This document shows positions 1 to 7,789 of a stretch of DNA of 64,000 bases, in pieces. The notes under the pieces were generated by a model. That model was not told the DNA's origin, searched no databases, and saw nothing but the letters and a program-made list of their open reading frames with translations. The DNA is from Pokkaliibacter sp. MBI-7 (GTDB taxonomy: Bacteria > Pseudomonadota > Gammaproteobacteria > Pseudomonadales > Balneatricaceae). The stretch covers positions 2,237,001 through 2,301,000 of the forward strand of contig NZ_JARVTG010000001.1 of NCBI RefSeq assembly GCF_029846635.1, read 5' to 3'. Each line of letters starts with the position of its first letter. The first letter of the stretch is position 1. The translations under genes and the position numbers were made by a program.

Positions 1-268
1 TTTCCTTAAGAACTTGATAAAGGAAACTTACAAACTCAATCTCTTTTGGCCCCATGTCCATATACCTATGGCAGTTAGGGCAAAGCAGAAGGAAATTTTC
101 CTCCGTCAGGCTGCCGCCTTTATGAAGAGGCGTAATCGAAGCCATTTCTAGAGGGATCTGCTCTCCAGAAATTGAGCACATTGCACATTTATTATTGTAT
201 TTTGCAATCAGATTCGCCCGCATAGCAGCCGACGGAATTCTTCTTTTATTCAATGTCTGATCCATCAT
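1..268 (-). CDS. HNH-type nuclease-like protein, N-terminal part (runs off window)
   Basis: This reverse-strand frame opens with ATGATG at 268 and stays open to the window edge, giving 89 codons. An in-frame TAG lies about 25 bases upstream, so the start is well bounded. The visible protein has a CAMC pair near residues 29-32, then ITPLHKGGSLTEENFLLLCP followed by NCHRYMD. This Cys-x2-Cys / His / Asn-Cys-His spacing is that of HNH endonuclease zinc fingers, whose first His contacts the scissile phosphate in known members. The rest of the protein, and hence any fused domain, lies outside the window. DNA here is far more AT-rich than the genes from 700 on, and the palindromes upstream could be its operators. 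A role in restriction or mobile-element defence is possible but not shown. Confidence 0.6.
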   Translation of the reverse strand, partial: MMDQTLNKRRIPSAAMRANLIAKYNNKCAMCSISGEQIPLEMASITPLHKGGSLTEENFLLLCPNCHRYMDMGPKEIEFVSFLYQVLKE

Positions 269-334
269 ATATTCTCGAATTCCACTTTTGCTCTAACAGA
301 GTGTTAATGAGGTCTTCTACCTCATAACAATTAT

Positions 335-352
335 TAAAAGGTATACCTTTTA
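335..352. promoter_or_regulatory. 18-bp perfect palindrome, candidate operator
   Basis: TAAAAGGTATACCTTTTA reads the same on both strands. It lies about 70 bases upstream of the HNH-like start at 268. A shorter copy of its core (466-477) and a half-site (431-440) lie in the same spacer. The repeated dyad suggests a dimeric repressor or controller protein, which is not encoded in this window. Confidence 0.45.
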
Positions 353-430
353 GAAAACCTTATTTTAAAAACATTCATGTAAGACTTTGTTTTTAAGAGA
401 AAATAAATTAACCAACACAAAAGCAAGTAA

Positions 431-440
431 TTAAAAGGTA
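431..440. promoter_or_regulatory. Half-site of the palindrome
   Basis: TTAAAAGGTA repeats the left half (334-343) of the 18-bp palindrome exactly, but the right half is missing. Its virtual centre is 31 bases from the centre of the 466-477 palindrome, about three helical turns, so both sites would lie on the same DNA face. Confidence 0.3.
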
Positions 441-465
441 TTTAAAGCAACTACACATCATCCAA

Positions 466-477
466 AAGGTATACCTT
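466..477. promoter_or_regulatory. 12-bp palindrome, second candidate operator
   Basis: AAGGTATACCTT is a perfect dyad and shares its core with the palindrome at 335-352; AAAAGGTATACCTT is common to both. The two centres are 128 bases apart. Confidence 0.4.
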
Positions 478-592
478 CTTCCAGATTTTTCAAGGATGAC
501 GTATGCAGCATGGTGATGCCTTCCTTTCTCATATCTGTCCAGAGCGATATGGTGGTACATCGATGCAGTAAGCGAACTCTAGATGCCTATCT

Positions 593-725
593 GAGCTTTG
601 TTGCATAAATAGAGCCCAGCTTACAAAGCTCCTTTCCCCAGACAAATTGATGGCATACGTTCCGTCTGGCTGCCACCTGCCGCTGCAGGTAAGCTATGGC
701 TCCCCTGTTTTGTAGTCGACTGCCC
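593..725. mobile_element. Possible insertion-sequence end remnant
   Basis: The stretch begins GAGCTTTGTTGCATAAATAG, which resembles the terminal repeats of some IS5-group elements. Base composition changes here from AT-rich to GC-rich. No transposase and no second end are present. If real, this is a solo end that replaced the upstream region of the DctB-like gene. The call rests on recalled similarity of terminal sequences only. Confidence 0.25.
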
Positions 726-2522
726 ATGACGCTGTCTCCACCCTGCCGCCCCCTGTCTCTGCTGCTGATCACCGCACTGGTGCTGGCGACCATGCTGGGG
801 GTGATGTATCTGGCCGGGCGCTATATGACCCGCACCAGTCTGCAGAAGGAATCGGTACAGCTGGATGAGCAGTTGCAGCTTTATGCAGGCCAGCTCACTA
901 CGCTGATCGAACGCTTCCGCAGTCTGCCCGCGGTACTGGCCCTTGATCCGGATATTCGTCAGGCCCTCAGTGAGCCCCTGACCCCGGCGTTACAGCAGCG
1001 GCTCAACCTCAAACTGGAGCGCATCAACAGCGCAGCGCACTCTTCCACGCTGGAACTGATGCGCGCCGACGGTCTGGCCATCGCCGCCAGTAACTGGCGC
1101 CTGCCGACCAGCTACGTCAATCACAACTACGGCTTTCGTCCCTACTTCCTGCAAACCCGGGAAACCGGCAGTGGCCGCTTCTATGGCGTCGGCGTGATCA
1201 GCGGTATCCCCGGTTACTTTCTGTCCAGCGCTGTGATGGATGAGCAGGGCCGCTTTCTCGGCGCCATCGTGGTCAAACTGGAGTTTCCCGAACTGGAAGA
1301 AAGCTGGGCGCAGAGTCAGGACATCCTGCTGGTCAGCGATGCCCGTGGCATCGTCTTTATCGCTAACCATCCGCACTGGCGCTACCGCACCCTGAAACCG
1401 CTGAGCAGCTGGGATGAACAGGAGCTGCAGGCCACCCGCCAGTATGACAAGGTCAGGCTGCAACCCTTGCAGCTGCTGACTCAGCAGGCACTGGGGCCGT
1501 CCAGCCAGCGTGTGCAGCTGCGTCTGCCCGACGGCCAGCAGGGCGACTACCTTTGGCAGTCACAGCCGCTGCTTCACGACGGCTGGACCCTGCATCTGCT
1601 GCGTGACCCGAACCCCGGCCTTACCGGTGTCACCGCAGCACGGCTGGCGGCAGCCGGGGCCTGGCTGAGTCTGGTGTTTCTGCTGCTGTGGTTGCAGCAG
1701 CGACGGCGTCTGTATTTGCTGCGTCAACGCAGTCAGGCCGATCTGGAACAGCTGGTCGAGCAGCGCACTGCCGCGCTGCGCACCGCGCAGAATGGGCTGG
1801 TGCAGGCCGCCAAGCTGGCCGCACTGGGGCAGATGTCAGCTGCGCTGGCGCACGAACTGAATCAGCCGCTGACCGCCCAGCGTATGGAGCTGGCCAGCCT
1901 GCGCCTGCTGCTGGATCATCAGCGTCTGGACGAGGCACATCAGACCCTCAGCCGGCTGGACCTGTTGCTGCAACGCATGGCCGCCCTGACCAGCCACCTC
2001 AAAAGCTATGCCCGACACAGCCCGGATGGCCTGCGTGAACGTCTGAACCTGACCCAGGTGGTGGAACAGACGCTGCTGCTGATGTCCGCCCAGCTGCGCC
2101 AGCGCCAGATTCAGGTCGCCACCGATCTGCCGCTGACGGCCTGGGTCGAGGGCGATGCCATTCGCCTCGAACAGGTACTGGTCAATCTGCTCAGCAATGC
2201 ACTGGATGCCACCCAGCAACACCCGATGCCGCAGCTATCACTGCGTATCCATCAGCCCGATGACCAGCCCGCCAGCTGGTGTCTGAGCGTGATGGACAAT
2301 GGCGGCGGGATGGCAGAAGGCGATCTGGCGCGGGTGTTTGACCCGTTTTTCACCACCAAGCCCAGTGGCGCGGGCCTCGGTCTGGGGCTGGCCATTTCCC
2401 ACGCCATCGTGCATCAGCTGGGGGGAGAGCTGCTGGCCAGCAACAGCGGAGACGGCGCCTGCTTCAGTCTGCGGCTGCCCGCCTGTGATCCCCCTGCTGC
2501 CGAACGGAGCCTGCTGCCATGA
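726..2522 (+). CDS. dctB: DctB/MifS-like sensor histidine kinase
   Basis: A membrane sensor kinase that probably reads an extracellular C4/C5-dicarboxylate and phosphorylates the downstream regulator. A transmembrane helix near the N-terminus is followed by a roughly 260-residue periplasmic sensor region (PDC/Cache type by size and position). A second helix and a coiled stretch come next. The dimerisation helix carries the phospho-acceptor His in LAHELNQPL (codon at 1851). The ATPase domain shows the N box (VLVNLLSNALDA), G1 (DNGGGM), F box (FDPFFTTK) and G2 (GLGLGLAIS). An in-frame ATG at 696 would add ten residues. I prefer 726 because the upstream part may be insertion-sequence remnant, but neither start has a clear ribosome site. 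The stop overlaps the regulator's ATG, so the two are co-translated. The ligand is inferred from the transporters next door. Confidence 0.88.
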   Translation: MTLSPPCRPLSLLLITALVLATMLGVMYLAGRYMTRTSLQKESVQLDEQLQLYAGQLTTLIERFRSLPAVLALDPDIRQALSEPLTPALQQRLNLKLERINSAAHSSTLELMRADGLAIAASNWRLPTSYVNHNYGFRPYFLQTRETGSGRFYGVGVISGIPGYFLSSAVMDEQGRFLGAIVVKLEFPELEESWAQSQDILLVSDARGIVFIANHPHWRYRTLKPLSSWDEQELQATRQYDKVRLQPLQLLTQQALGPSSQRVQLRLPDGQQGDYLWQSQPLLHDGWTLHLLRDPNPGLTGVTAARLAAAGAWLSLVFLLLWLQQRRRLYLLRQRSQADLEQLVEQRTAALRTAQNGLVQAAKLAALGQMSAALAHELNQPLTAQRMELASLRLLLDHQRLDEAHQTLSRLDLLLQRMAALTSHLKSYARHSPDGLRERLNLTQVVEQTLLLMSAQLRQRQIQVATDLPLTAWVEGDAIRLEQVLVNLLSNALDATQQHPMPQLSLRIHQPDDQPASWCLSVMDNGGGMAEGDLARVFDPFFTTKPSGAGLGLGLAISHAIVHQLGGELLASNSGDGACFSLRLPACDPPAAERSLLP

Positions 2523-3847
2523 GTCAACATGTGATCTTTATCGACGATGAGGCCGCCATCCGTGATGCGGTAGCGCAGTGGCTGCAGCTGTCCGGCTTTG
2601 CGGTCACCCTGTATCAGCGGGCCGAAGAGGCACTGGCTGAACTGCAGCCGGACTTTGACGGCGTGGTGGTCAGCGATGTGCGCATGGCCGGAATGGATGG
2701 GCTGGCGCTGCAGCAGGCGGTGCGGGCCATCGACAGCGATCTGCCGGTGATTCTGGTCACCGGCCACGGTGACGTACCGATGGCAGTCGCTGCCCTGCAG
2801 CAGGGCGCCTATGACTTTATCGAGAAACCCTTTACCCCCGAGCGTCTGCTCGATGCCCTGCGCCGGGCGCTGGAAAAACGCCGGCTGGTGCTTAGCCTGC
2901 GCCAGTTGCAGCAGTCCAGCGCCGCACAGACGGATATAGCTCACCGTCTGCTCGGCAGCTCGCCAGCGGTGGTCGAGTTGCGCCGCCAGCTGCTGACACT
3001 TGCGCCGACGCCGGTGAATGTGCTGATTCGCGGTGAAACCGGCAGTGGCAAGGAGCTGGTCGCCCGCTGCCTGCATGACTTCAGCCCCCGCCGTGACAAG
3101 CCTTTTGTCGCCCTCAACTGCGCCGCCATACCGGAAAACCTGTTCGAATCGGAGCTGTTCGGTCACGAAGCCGGCGCCTTTACCGGCGCTCAGGGCAAAC
3201 GCATCGGCAAGCTGGAGCACGCCAGCGGCGGCACCCTGTTTCTGGATGAAATTGAAAGCCTGCCGCTGGCTCAGCAGGTCAAGCTGTTACGGGTTATTCA
3301 GGAGCGTCAGCTGGAACGTCTGGGTAGTAATCAGAGTATTGCTGTTGATCTGCGCATCATCGCCGCCACTAAACCGGACCTGCTGGAAGAAGCGCGGGCC
3401 GGGCGCTTTCGCGAAGATCTGGTGTACCGGCTGAATATCGCCGAACTGCAGTTACCGCCGCTGCGTGAGCGCAAAGACGATATTCCGCTGCTGTTCCGTC
3501 ATTTCTGTCAGCTGGCGGCAGCGCATCTGCAACGCCCCTGCCCCACGCTGGAGGGCGAGGATTTCGCGGCACTGCTGGCCCACGACTGGCCGGGTAATGT
3601 ACGCGAGCTGGCCAATGCGGCCGAACGGCAGGTACTGGGGCTGGCCAGCCCGCGGCCTGCCAGCCACAGCGGTACCAGTCTGAGCAGCCGGATGGAACAG
3701 TTTGAGGCCACCTGCCTGCGCGATGCCCTGCGCCAGCATCACGGCAATATCCAGGCAGTGATGGCCGAGCTGGACCTGCCACGCCGTACGCTCAACGAGA
3801 AGATGCAGCGTCACGGCCTTAACCGCGGTGATTTCCTGCCGGAATAG
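2519..3847 (+). CDS. dctD: DctD/MifR-like sigma-54 response regulator
   Basis: The 442-residue protein has the three-domain layout of NtrC-family enhancer-binding proteins. An N-terminal receiver has acidic residues D9/D10 and phospho-acceptor D53 (in VVVSDVRMAG). The central AAA+ ATPase has Walker A GETGSGKE, the sigma-54-contacting GAFTGA loop and Walker B LFLDEI. The C-terminal Fis-type helix-turn-helix includes NIQAVMAELDLPRRTL. It starts inside the kinase stop codon (ATGA). Likely targets are the two sigma-54 promoters at 4012 and 5646, which precede both transporter units. Pseudomonas MifSR (2-oxoglutarate uptake) and rhizobial DctBD (C4-dicarboxylates) are the best models; which substrate applies here is inference. 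Confidence 0.9.
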   Translation: MSQHVIFIDDEAAIRDAVAQWLQLSGFAVTLYQRAEEALAELQPDFDGVVVSDVRMAGMDGLALQQAVRAIDSDLPVILVTGHGDVPMAVAALQQGAYDFIEKPFTPERLLDALRRALEKRRLVLSLRQLQQSSAAQTDIAHRLLGSSPAVVELRRQLLTLAPTPVNVLIRGETGSGKELVARCLHDFSPRRDKPFVALNCAAIPENLFESELFGHEAGAFTGAQGKRIGKLEHASGGTLFLDEIESLPLAQQVKLLRVIQERQLERLGSNQSIAVDLRIIAATKPDLLEEARAGRFREDLVYRLNIAELQLPPLRERKDDIPLLFRHFCQLAAAHLQRPCPTLEGEDFAALLAHDWPGNVRELANAAERQVLGLASPRPASHSGTSLSSRMEQFEATCLRDALRQHHGNIQAVMAELDLPRRTLNEKMQRHGLNRGDFLPE

Positions 3848-3908
3848 TCACTCTTCCTCCTCTCTTTTCATCGGCGACCTGTTCAACGCTTGCCTGACCC
3901 TACGATCT

Positions 3909-3960
3909 ATAAGCAAAAATCCGCCGACAGCGTCCTGAGCGTAAGCGGATTATTGCTTAT
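3909..3960. promoter_or_regulatory. Large inverted repeat, candidate DctD enhancer site
   Basis: Arms of 16 bases (3909-3924 and 3945-3960) are inverted copies with one mismatch, separated by 20 bases. The dyad centre lies about 100 bases upstream of the expected start of the sigma-54 promoter at 4012, the usual distance for an enhancer-binding protein. It could instead fold as a terminator for dctD, but it has no U-tract and a long loop. Confidence 0.5.
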
Positions 3961-4011
3961 CCGCACCCACCATTAACCCATAACCATTTGAATATAAAAG
4001 AAATTTAACTC

Positions 4012-4027
4012 TGGCACGGGCTGTGCT
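4012..4027 (+). promoter_or_regulatory. Sigma-54 (-24/-12) promoter for the MFS permease
   Basis: TGGCACGGGCTGTGCT matches the consensus TGGCAC-N5-TTGCW except for one base. The invariant GG (4013-4014) and GC (4025-4026) are separated by the required ten bases. It faces the permease gene starting at 4090 and lies next to a gene for a sigma-54 activator. Confidence 0.75.
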
Positions 4028-4089
4028 CTGGGGTCTTCACGCCCTCGCTGGCAGACCCACAACAACGACAAGAATCCAGAGGACTTCTG

Positions 4090-5412
4090 ATGGACAGCAC
4101 CCTTTCCACTCAGGGTACGGCTGCATCTGCAGCACCCCGCACCACCTCACAACGCATCAAATCCATTTTCAGTGGCTCCATCGGCAACATGGTCGAATGG
4201 TACGACTGGTATGTGTACTCGGCGTTTTCCCTGTATTTTGCCAAGGCGTTCTTTCCCAAGGGCGATCTCACCGCCCAGCTGCTCAATACCGCCGCCATCT
4301 TTGCCATCGGCTTCCTGATGCGCCCGCTGGGTGGCTGGCTGATGGGCCTCTACGCCGACCGCAAGGGCCGCAAATCGGCACTGCTGCTGTCGGTATGGAT
4401 CATGTGCCTTGGCTCACTGATCATCGCCCTGACCCCGAGCTATGAGACTATCGGCATCGGTGCACCGATCCTGCTGGTGCTGGCGCGGCTGCTGCAGGGC
4501 CTGTCGGTCGGCGGTGAATACGGCACTTCGGCGACCTATCTGTCCGAGATGGCAACCAAAGAGCGTCGCGGGTTCTACTCAAGCTTCCAGTACGTGACGC
4601 TGATTTCCGGCCAGCTGCTGGCGCTGGGGGTACTGATTCTGCTGCAGCAGGTGTTCCTCACCAGCGCGCAGCTGGAAAGCTGGGGCTGGCGTATTCCTTT
4701 TGTGATCGGCGCCCTGTGTGCGGTGGTGGCCATGCTGCTGCGTCGTGATATGGCGGAGACCGAGTCCTTCACCAAGAAGCAGAGCGACAAGCCCAAGACC
4801 AGCACCATGGCGCTGCTGATAAAGCACCCGAAAGAGTTACTGACCGTCGTGGGCCTGACCATGGGTGGTACCCTGGCGTTCTACACCTACACCACCTATA
4901 TGCAGAAATATCTGGTCAACTCGGTGGGCATGAGCAAAAGCGACTCGACCCTGATCTCTGCCGCCACGCTGTTCCTGTTCATGGTGATACAACCGGTGAT
5001 CGGTGGACTGTCTGACAAGATTGGCCGCCGCCCGATACTGATCGCCTTCGGCGTGATGGGTACGCTGTTCACCTACCCCATCCTCAGTACCCTGCACAAT
5101 ATCAGTACCTGGTGGGGCGCCTTCTTCCTGATCATGGCGGCACTGCTGATTGTCAGCTTCTACACCTCGATCAACGCCGTAGTGAAAGCCGAGCTGTTCC
5201 CCACCGAAATTCGTGCTCTGGGCGTGGGTCTGCCCTATGCCCTGACGGTATCAATCTTTGGCGGCACAGCTGAATACATTGCTCTGTACTTCAAGAGCAT
5301 CGGCATGGAAAGCGGTTACTACTGGTATGTGACCGGCTGTATCGCCATTTCCCTGCTGGTCTATATCAGCATGAAGGACACCCGCAGTAACTCGCTGATT
5401 GATAGCGACTGA
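4090..5412 (+). CDS. kgtP: MFS dicarboxylate/2-oxoglutarate:H+ symporter (KgtP-like)
   Basis: A 440-residue inner-membrane permease of the metabolite:H+ symporter branch of the major facilitator superfamily. The N-terminus has the family signature GNMVEWYDWYVYS. The loop between helices 2 and 3 has the ADRKGRK motif, and GLSVGGEYGTSATYLSE follows in helix 4. A second copy of the loop motif (SDKIGRRP) starts the C-terminal half. Twelve hydrophobic segments fit the family. An AGAGGA ribosome site precedes the ATG. The sigma-54 promoter at 4012 and the adjacent DctBD-like pair indicate substrate-induced expression. 2-Oxoglutarate is the best guess by resemblance to KgtP; other dicarboxylates are possible. 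Confidence 0.85.
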   Translation: MDSTLSTQGTAASAAPRTTSQRIKSIFSGSIGNMVEWYDWYVYSAFSLYFAKAFFPKGDLTAQLLNTAAIFAIGFLMRPLGGWLMGLYADRKGRKSALLLSVWIMCLGSLIIALTPSYETIGIGAPILLVLARLLQGLSVGGEYGTSATYLSEMATKERRGFYSSFQYVTLISGQLLALGVLILLQQVFLTSAQLESWGWRIPFVIGALCAVVAMLLRRDMAETESFTKKQSDKPKTSTMALLIKHPKELLTVVGLTMGGTLAFYTYTTYMQKYLVNSVGMSKSDSTLISAATLFLFMVIQPVIGGLSDKIGRRPILIAFGVMGTLFTYPILSTLHNISTWWGAFFLIMAALLIVSFYTSINAVVKAELFPTEIRALGVGLPYALTVSIFGGTAEYIALYFKSIGMESGYYWYVTGCIAISLLVYISMKDTRSNSLIDSD

Positions 5413-5645
5413 GAACAGAAAACGATCTGCGCGCGCCGGCCACACGGCGCGCTTCACTCCGGCGTGCCCCGTCACGCCTCTGCCCGCTTCCCTTCTCTTC
5501 GTCTTCCCCAAAAGTTGTGCAGGCAAAATCACGCCAAGCTATTAAGCTTAACGGCATGTCTTCTGACACGCCGGTTCGATACAGCGGCGTCCGGGAGACC
5601 CCAGCTCAGGATGCTGACAGGGGATAGGCAGCAGCTGTTCAGCTA
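5413..5645. other. Leader region upstream of the TRAP genes, no gene seen
   Basis: The 336-base gap between the permease and dctQ holds a GC hairpin at 5431-5452 and a sigma-54 promoter at 5646. A GCAAAATCACGCC element (5523-5535) resembles part of the arm of the 3909-3960 dyad and may be a weaker activator site. A short open frame at 5464-5670 has no ribosome site and overlaps the promoter, so I do not call it a gene. Confidence 0.5.
5431..5452 (+). terminator. GC hairpin after the MFS permease gene
   Basis: GCGCGCCG and CGGCGCGC form an 8-bp stem with a 6-base loop, 18 bases after the permease stop. No U-tract follows, so it may be a weak or Rho-assisted terminator or an mRNA 3' end protector. 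Confidence 0.4.
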
Positions 5646-5660
5646 TGGCATGCTGTTTGC
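5646..5660 (+). promoter_or_regulatory. Sigma-54 (-24/-12) promoter for dctQM
   Basis: TGGCATGCTGTTTGC matches the -24/-12 consensus, with GG (5647-5648) and GC (5659-5660) ten bases apart. It lies about 90 bases before dctQ. Together with the site at 4012 it puts both transporter units under the adjacent sigma-54 activator. Confidence 0.72.
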
Positions 5661-5748
5661 CTGCAGATGACAACCTGGCCCGCCGGTCAGTTGGCTGTTC
5701 TGCGACACTTGCTGCTCCTTCAATAACAACGACAACTAATGAAGCCTT

Positions 5749-6300
5749 ATGAATAAAGACAACAATCCGCTGGTACGGGTGGTCAGAGGAATCGACTGCT
5801 TCAGTGAGGTCACAGGACGTGCCATCTCATGGCTCACCCTGGCGATGGTGCTGGTCACCTTTGTCATCGTGGTGATGCGTTACCTGTTCAACATGGGTAA
5901 CGTGGCCGTGCAGGAGTCCGTGATCTATATGCACTCCTTTGTGTTTCTGCTGGGGGCGGCCTATACCCTCAAGCACGACGGCCATGTGCGCGTCGACATC
6001 ATCTATCGCCCCCTGTCTGAACGCGGCAAGGCCTGGGTCAACGTGTTCGGCAACCTGTTCATGCTGATGCCGGTGTGCATCTTCTTCCTCTGGGTCTCCT
6101 GGGATTACGTTGCCGCCTCCTGGGCCATCAAGGAAGCCTCGCAGGAAGCCGGTGGCATTCCGTTCCGCTACCTCCTCAAGACCGCACAGATCGCCATGCC
6201 CATCCTGATCATCATTCAGGGTATCGGTGAGTTGCTGCGTGACCTGCTGGTGATTACCGGCAAGGCCCATCTGGTTGTGGAACAGGAGCCCATGGTATGA
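5749..6300 (+). CDS. dctQ: TRAP transporter small permease, DctQ-like
   Basis: A 183-residue protein with four hydrophobic segments, the normal size and topology of the TRAP small membrane subunit. It includes the conserved region VVMRYLFNMGN...VQESVIYMHSFVFLLG and a later GGIPFRY segment. In known systems DctQ pairs with DctM in the inner membrane, and the pair takes substrate from a periplasmic DctP protein using the sodium gradient. Its stop overlaps the dctM ATG by four bases. No dctP gene adjoins it. Expression is expected from the sigma-54 promoter at 5646. Confidence 0.88.
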   Translation: MNKDNNPLVRVVRGIDCFSEVTGRAISWLTLAMVLVTFVIVVMRYLFNMGNVAVQESVIYMHSFVFLLGAAYTLKHDGHVRVDIIYRPLSERGKAWVNVFGNLFMLMPVCIFFLWVSWDYVAASWAIKEASQEAGGIPFRYLLKTAQIAMPILIIIQGIGELLRDLLVITGKAHLVVEQEPMV

Positions 6301-7682
6301 GCGAAATCATGTCATTGCTGCTGTTCGCTGCAGCGGTTGTTATTTTGCTGATCGGTTATCCGGTCGCTATTTCTCTGGCCGGCACCGGCCTGCTGTTTGC
6401 CGGTATCGGCTATGTTTTTGATCTGTTTGACCCTGCCTTCCTTGAGGCGGTGCCCAACCGTATTTTCGGTGTCATGGGCAATGAAACCCTGATTGCCGTG
6501 CCGCTGTTCGTGTTCATGGGCGTGATGCTGGAAAAGGCCAAGATAGCCGAGGAACTGCTCGATACCATGGCGCTGCTGTTTGGCCCCATGCGCGGTGGCC
6601 TCGGCATTTCCGTGTGCATCGTCGGCATGCTGCTGGCCGCCAGTACCGGTATCGTCGGCGCGACCGTGGTCACCATGGGTCTGCTGTCACTGCCAACCAT
6701 GGTCCGCCGTGGTTATGATCCGAAGGTGGCGACCGGCGTCATCTGTGCCTCGGGCACCCTCGGCCAGATCATTCCGCCTTCCATCGTGCTGGTACTGCTG
6801 GGCGATGTGATTTCTTCTGCTTATCAGCAGGCTCAGCTGGACATGGGTATCTACTCACCCAAGTCAGTCACGGTTGGTGATCTGTTCCTCGGCGCGCTGA
6901 TCCCCGGCCTGCTGCTGGTGGTCGGCTATATCGGCTATCTGATATTCAAGTCCGTCGTTGACCCGGACAGCGTACCGGCCATTCCGGCAGAAGAGCGTGG
7001 CAAGGTGAACGATCTGGGCACCCGCATCTTCAAGGTACTGATTCCGCCGCTGTTGCTGGTGGTGCTGGTGCTGGGTTCCATTCTCGGTGGTCTGGCCACC
7101 CCCACCGAAGCCGCTTCGGTCGGTGCCATTGGTGCAGTGGTGCTGTCAGCCTTCCGCCGCAACCTGAGCTGGCCGATTCTGAAGGACGTCATGCGCAGCA
7201 CCACCCAGGTCAGCTCCATGGTATTCATGATCCTGGTCGGCGCGGCGGTATTCTCGCTGGTGTTCCGTGGCTACGGTGGCGATGATCTGGTCCGCGACTT
7301 CCTGCACAACCTGCCCGGTGGCGAAGTCGGCGCGATGATCATCGTCATGCTGGTGATGTTCTTCCTCGGCTTCTTCCTCGACTTTATGGAAATCACTTTC
7401 GTCGTGGTCCCTATCGTCGCACCGGTACTGCTGATGATGGGCATTGATCCGATCTGGCTGGGCATCATGTTTGCCATCAACCTGCAGACGTCCTTCCTCA
7501 CGCCGCCGTTCGGCTTTGCACTGTTCTATCTGCGTGGCGTGGCGCCGGACAGCATTTCCACCGGTACCATCTACAAAGGTGTGATTCCGTTTATCTTTAT
7601 CCAGCTGCTGATGCTGGGCCTGCTGTCAGCCTGGCCTTCTCTGGCCACCTGGCTGCCGCATCTGGTGTACGGCAATAACTGA
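6297..7682 (+). CDS. dctM: TRAP transporter large permease, DctM-like
   Basis: A 461-residue membrane protein with about twelve hydrophobic helices, matching the DctM family in length. Recognisable conserved regions are GNETLIAVPLFVFMG, ASTGIVGATVVTMG, a GQIIPPSIVLV turn and the C-terminal LQTSFLTPPFGFALFYLRGV. It forms the transport channel with DctQ. The gene overlaps dctQ by four bases and is followed by a strong terminator, so the transcript ends here without a dctP. Substrate is inferred as a dicarboxylate from the DctBD context only. Confidence 0.9.
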   Translation: MSEIMSLLLFAAAVVILLIGYPVAISLAGTGLLFAGIGYVFDLFDPAFLEAVPNRIFGVMGNETLIAVPLFVFMGVMLEKAKIAEELLDTMALLFGPMRGGLGISVCIVGMLLAASTGIVGATVVTMGLLSLPTMVRRGYDPKVATGVICASGTLGQIIPPSIVLVLLGDVISSAYQQAQLDMGIYSPKSVTVGDLFLGALIPGLLLVVGYIGYLIFKSVVDPDSVPAIPAEERGKVNDLGTRIFKVLIPPLLLVVLVLGSILGGLATPTEAASVGAIGAVVLSAFRRNLSWPILKDVMRSTTQVSSMVFMILVGAAVFSLVFRGYGGDDLVRDFLHNLPGGEVGAMIIVMLVMFFLGFFLDFMEITFVVVPIVAPVLLMMGIDPIWLGIMFAINLQTSFLTPPFGFALFYLRGVAPDSISTGTIYKGVIPFIFIQLLMLGLLSAWPSLATWLPHLVYGNN

Positions 7683-7703
7683 CCCAACGACTACCGCAAA
7701 CAA

Positions 7704-7738
7704 ACAAGGCCAGCATCATGCTGGCCTTGTGCGTTTCT
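7704..7738 (+). terminator. Rho-independent terminator after dctM
   Basis: A 13-bp perfect stem (7704-7716 with 7718-7730) around a single C, followed by GCGTTTCTGG and TTTT. The helix would open to a small loop. It also sits downstream of the convergent diguanylate cyclase gene and may serve both strands. Confidence 0.75.
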
Positions 7739-7789
7739 GGTTTTAACAGTCACTCTGGGTACAGAACGGCGGCGTATGCTGTCTGCCTG

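Larger units (their letters stand above)
269..695. other. AT-rich intergenic region with palindromes, no gene seen
   Basis: About 430 bases lie between the divergent HNH-like gene and the DctB-like kinase. The left part is AT-rich and carries two perfect palindromes and a matching half-site. The right part, from about 593, is GC-richer and may be an insertion-sequence remnant. No open frame here has a credible start, codon pattern or recognisable product. Confidence 0.6.

Noticed and set aside
2414..3220. 268-codon minus-strand open frame
   Set aside because: Antisense to the dctB/dctD genes. The sense proteins carry all expected motifs; the antisense product has low-complexity Gln/Ala/Arg composition.
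3909..3960. Rho-independent terminator of dctD
   Set aside because: The loop is 20 bases and no U-tract follows. Its distance to the sigma-54 promoter fits an activator site better, though a terminator role is not excluded.
5464..5670. 68-codon plus-strand frame upstream of dctQ
   Set aside because: No ribosome site, composition unlike a protein, and it overlaps the sigma-54 promoter.
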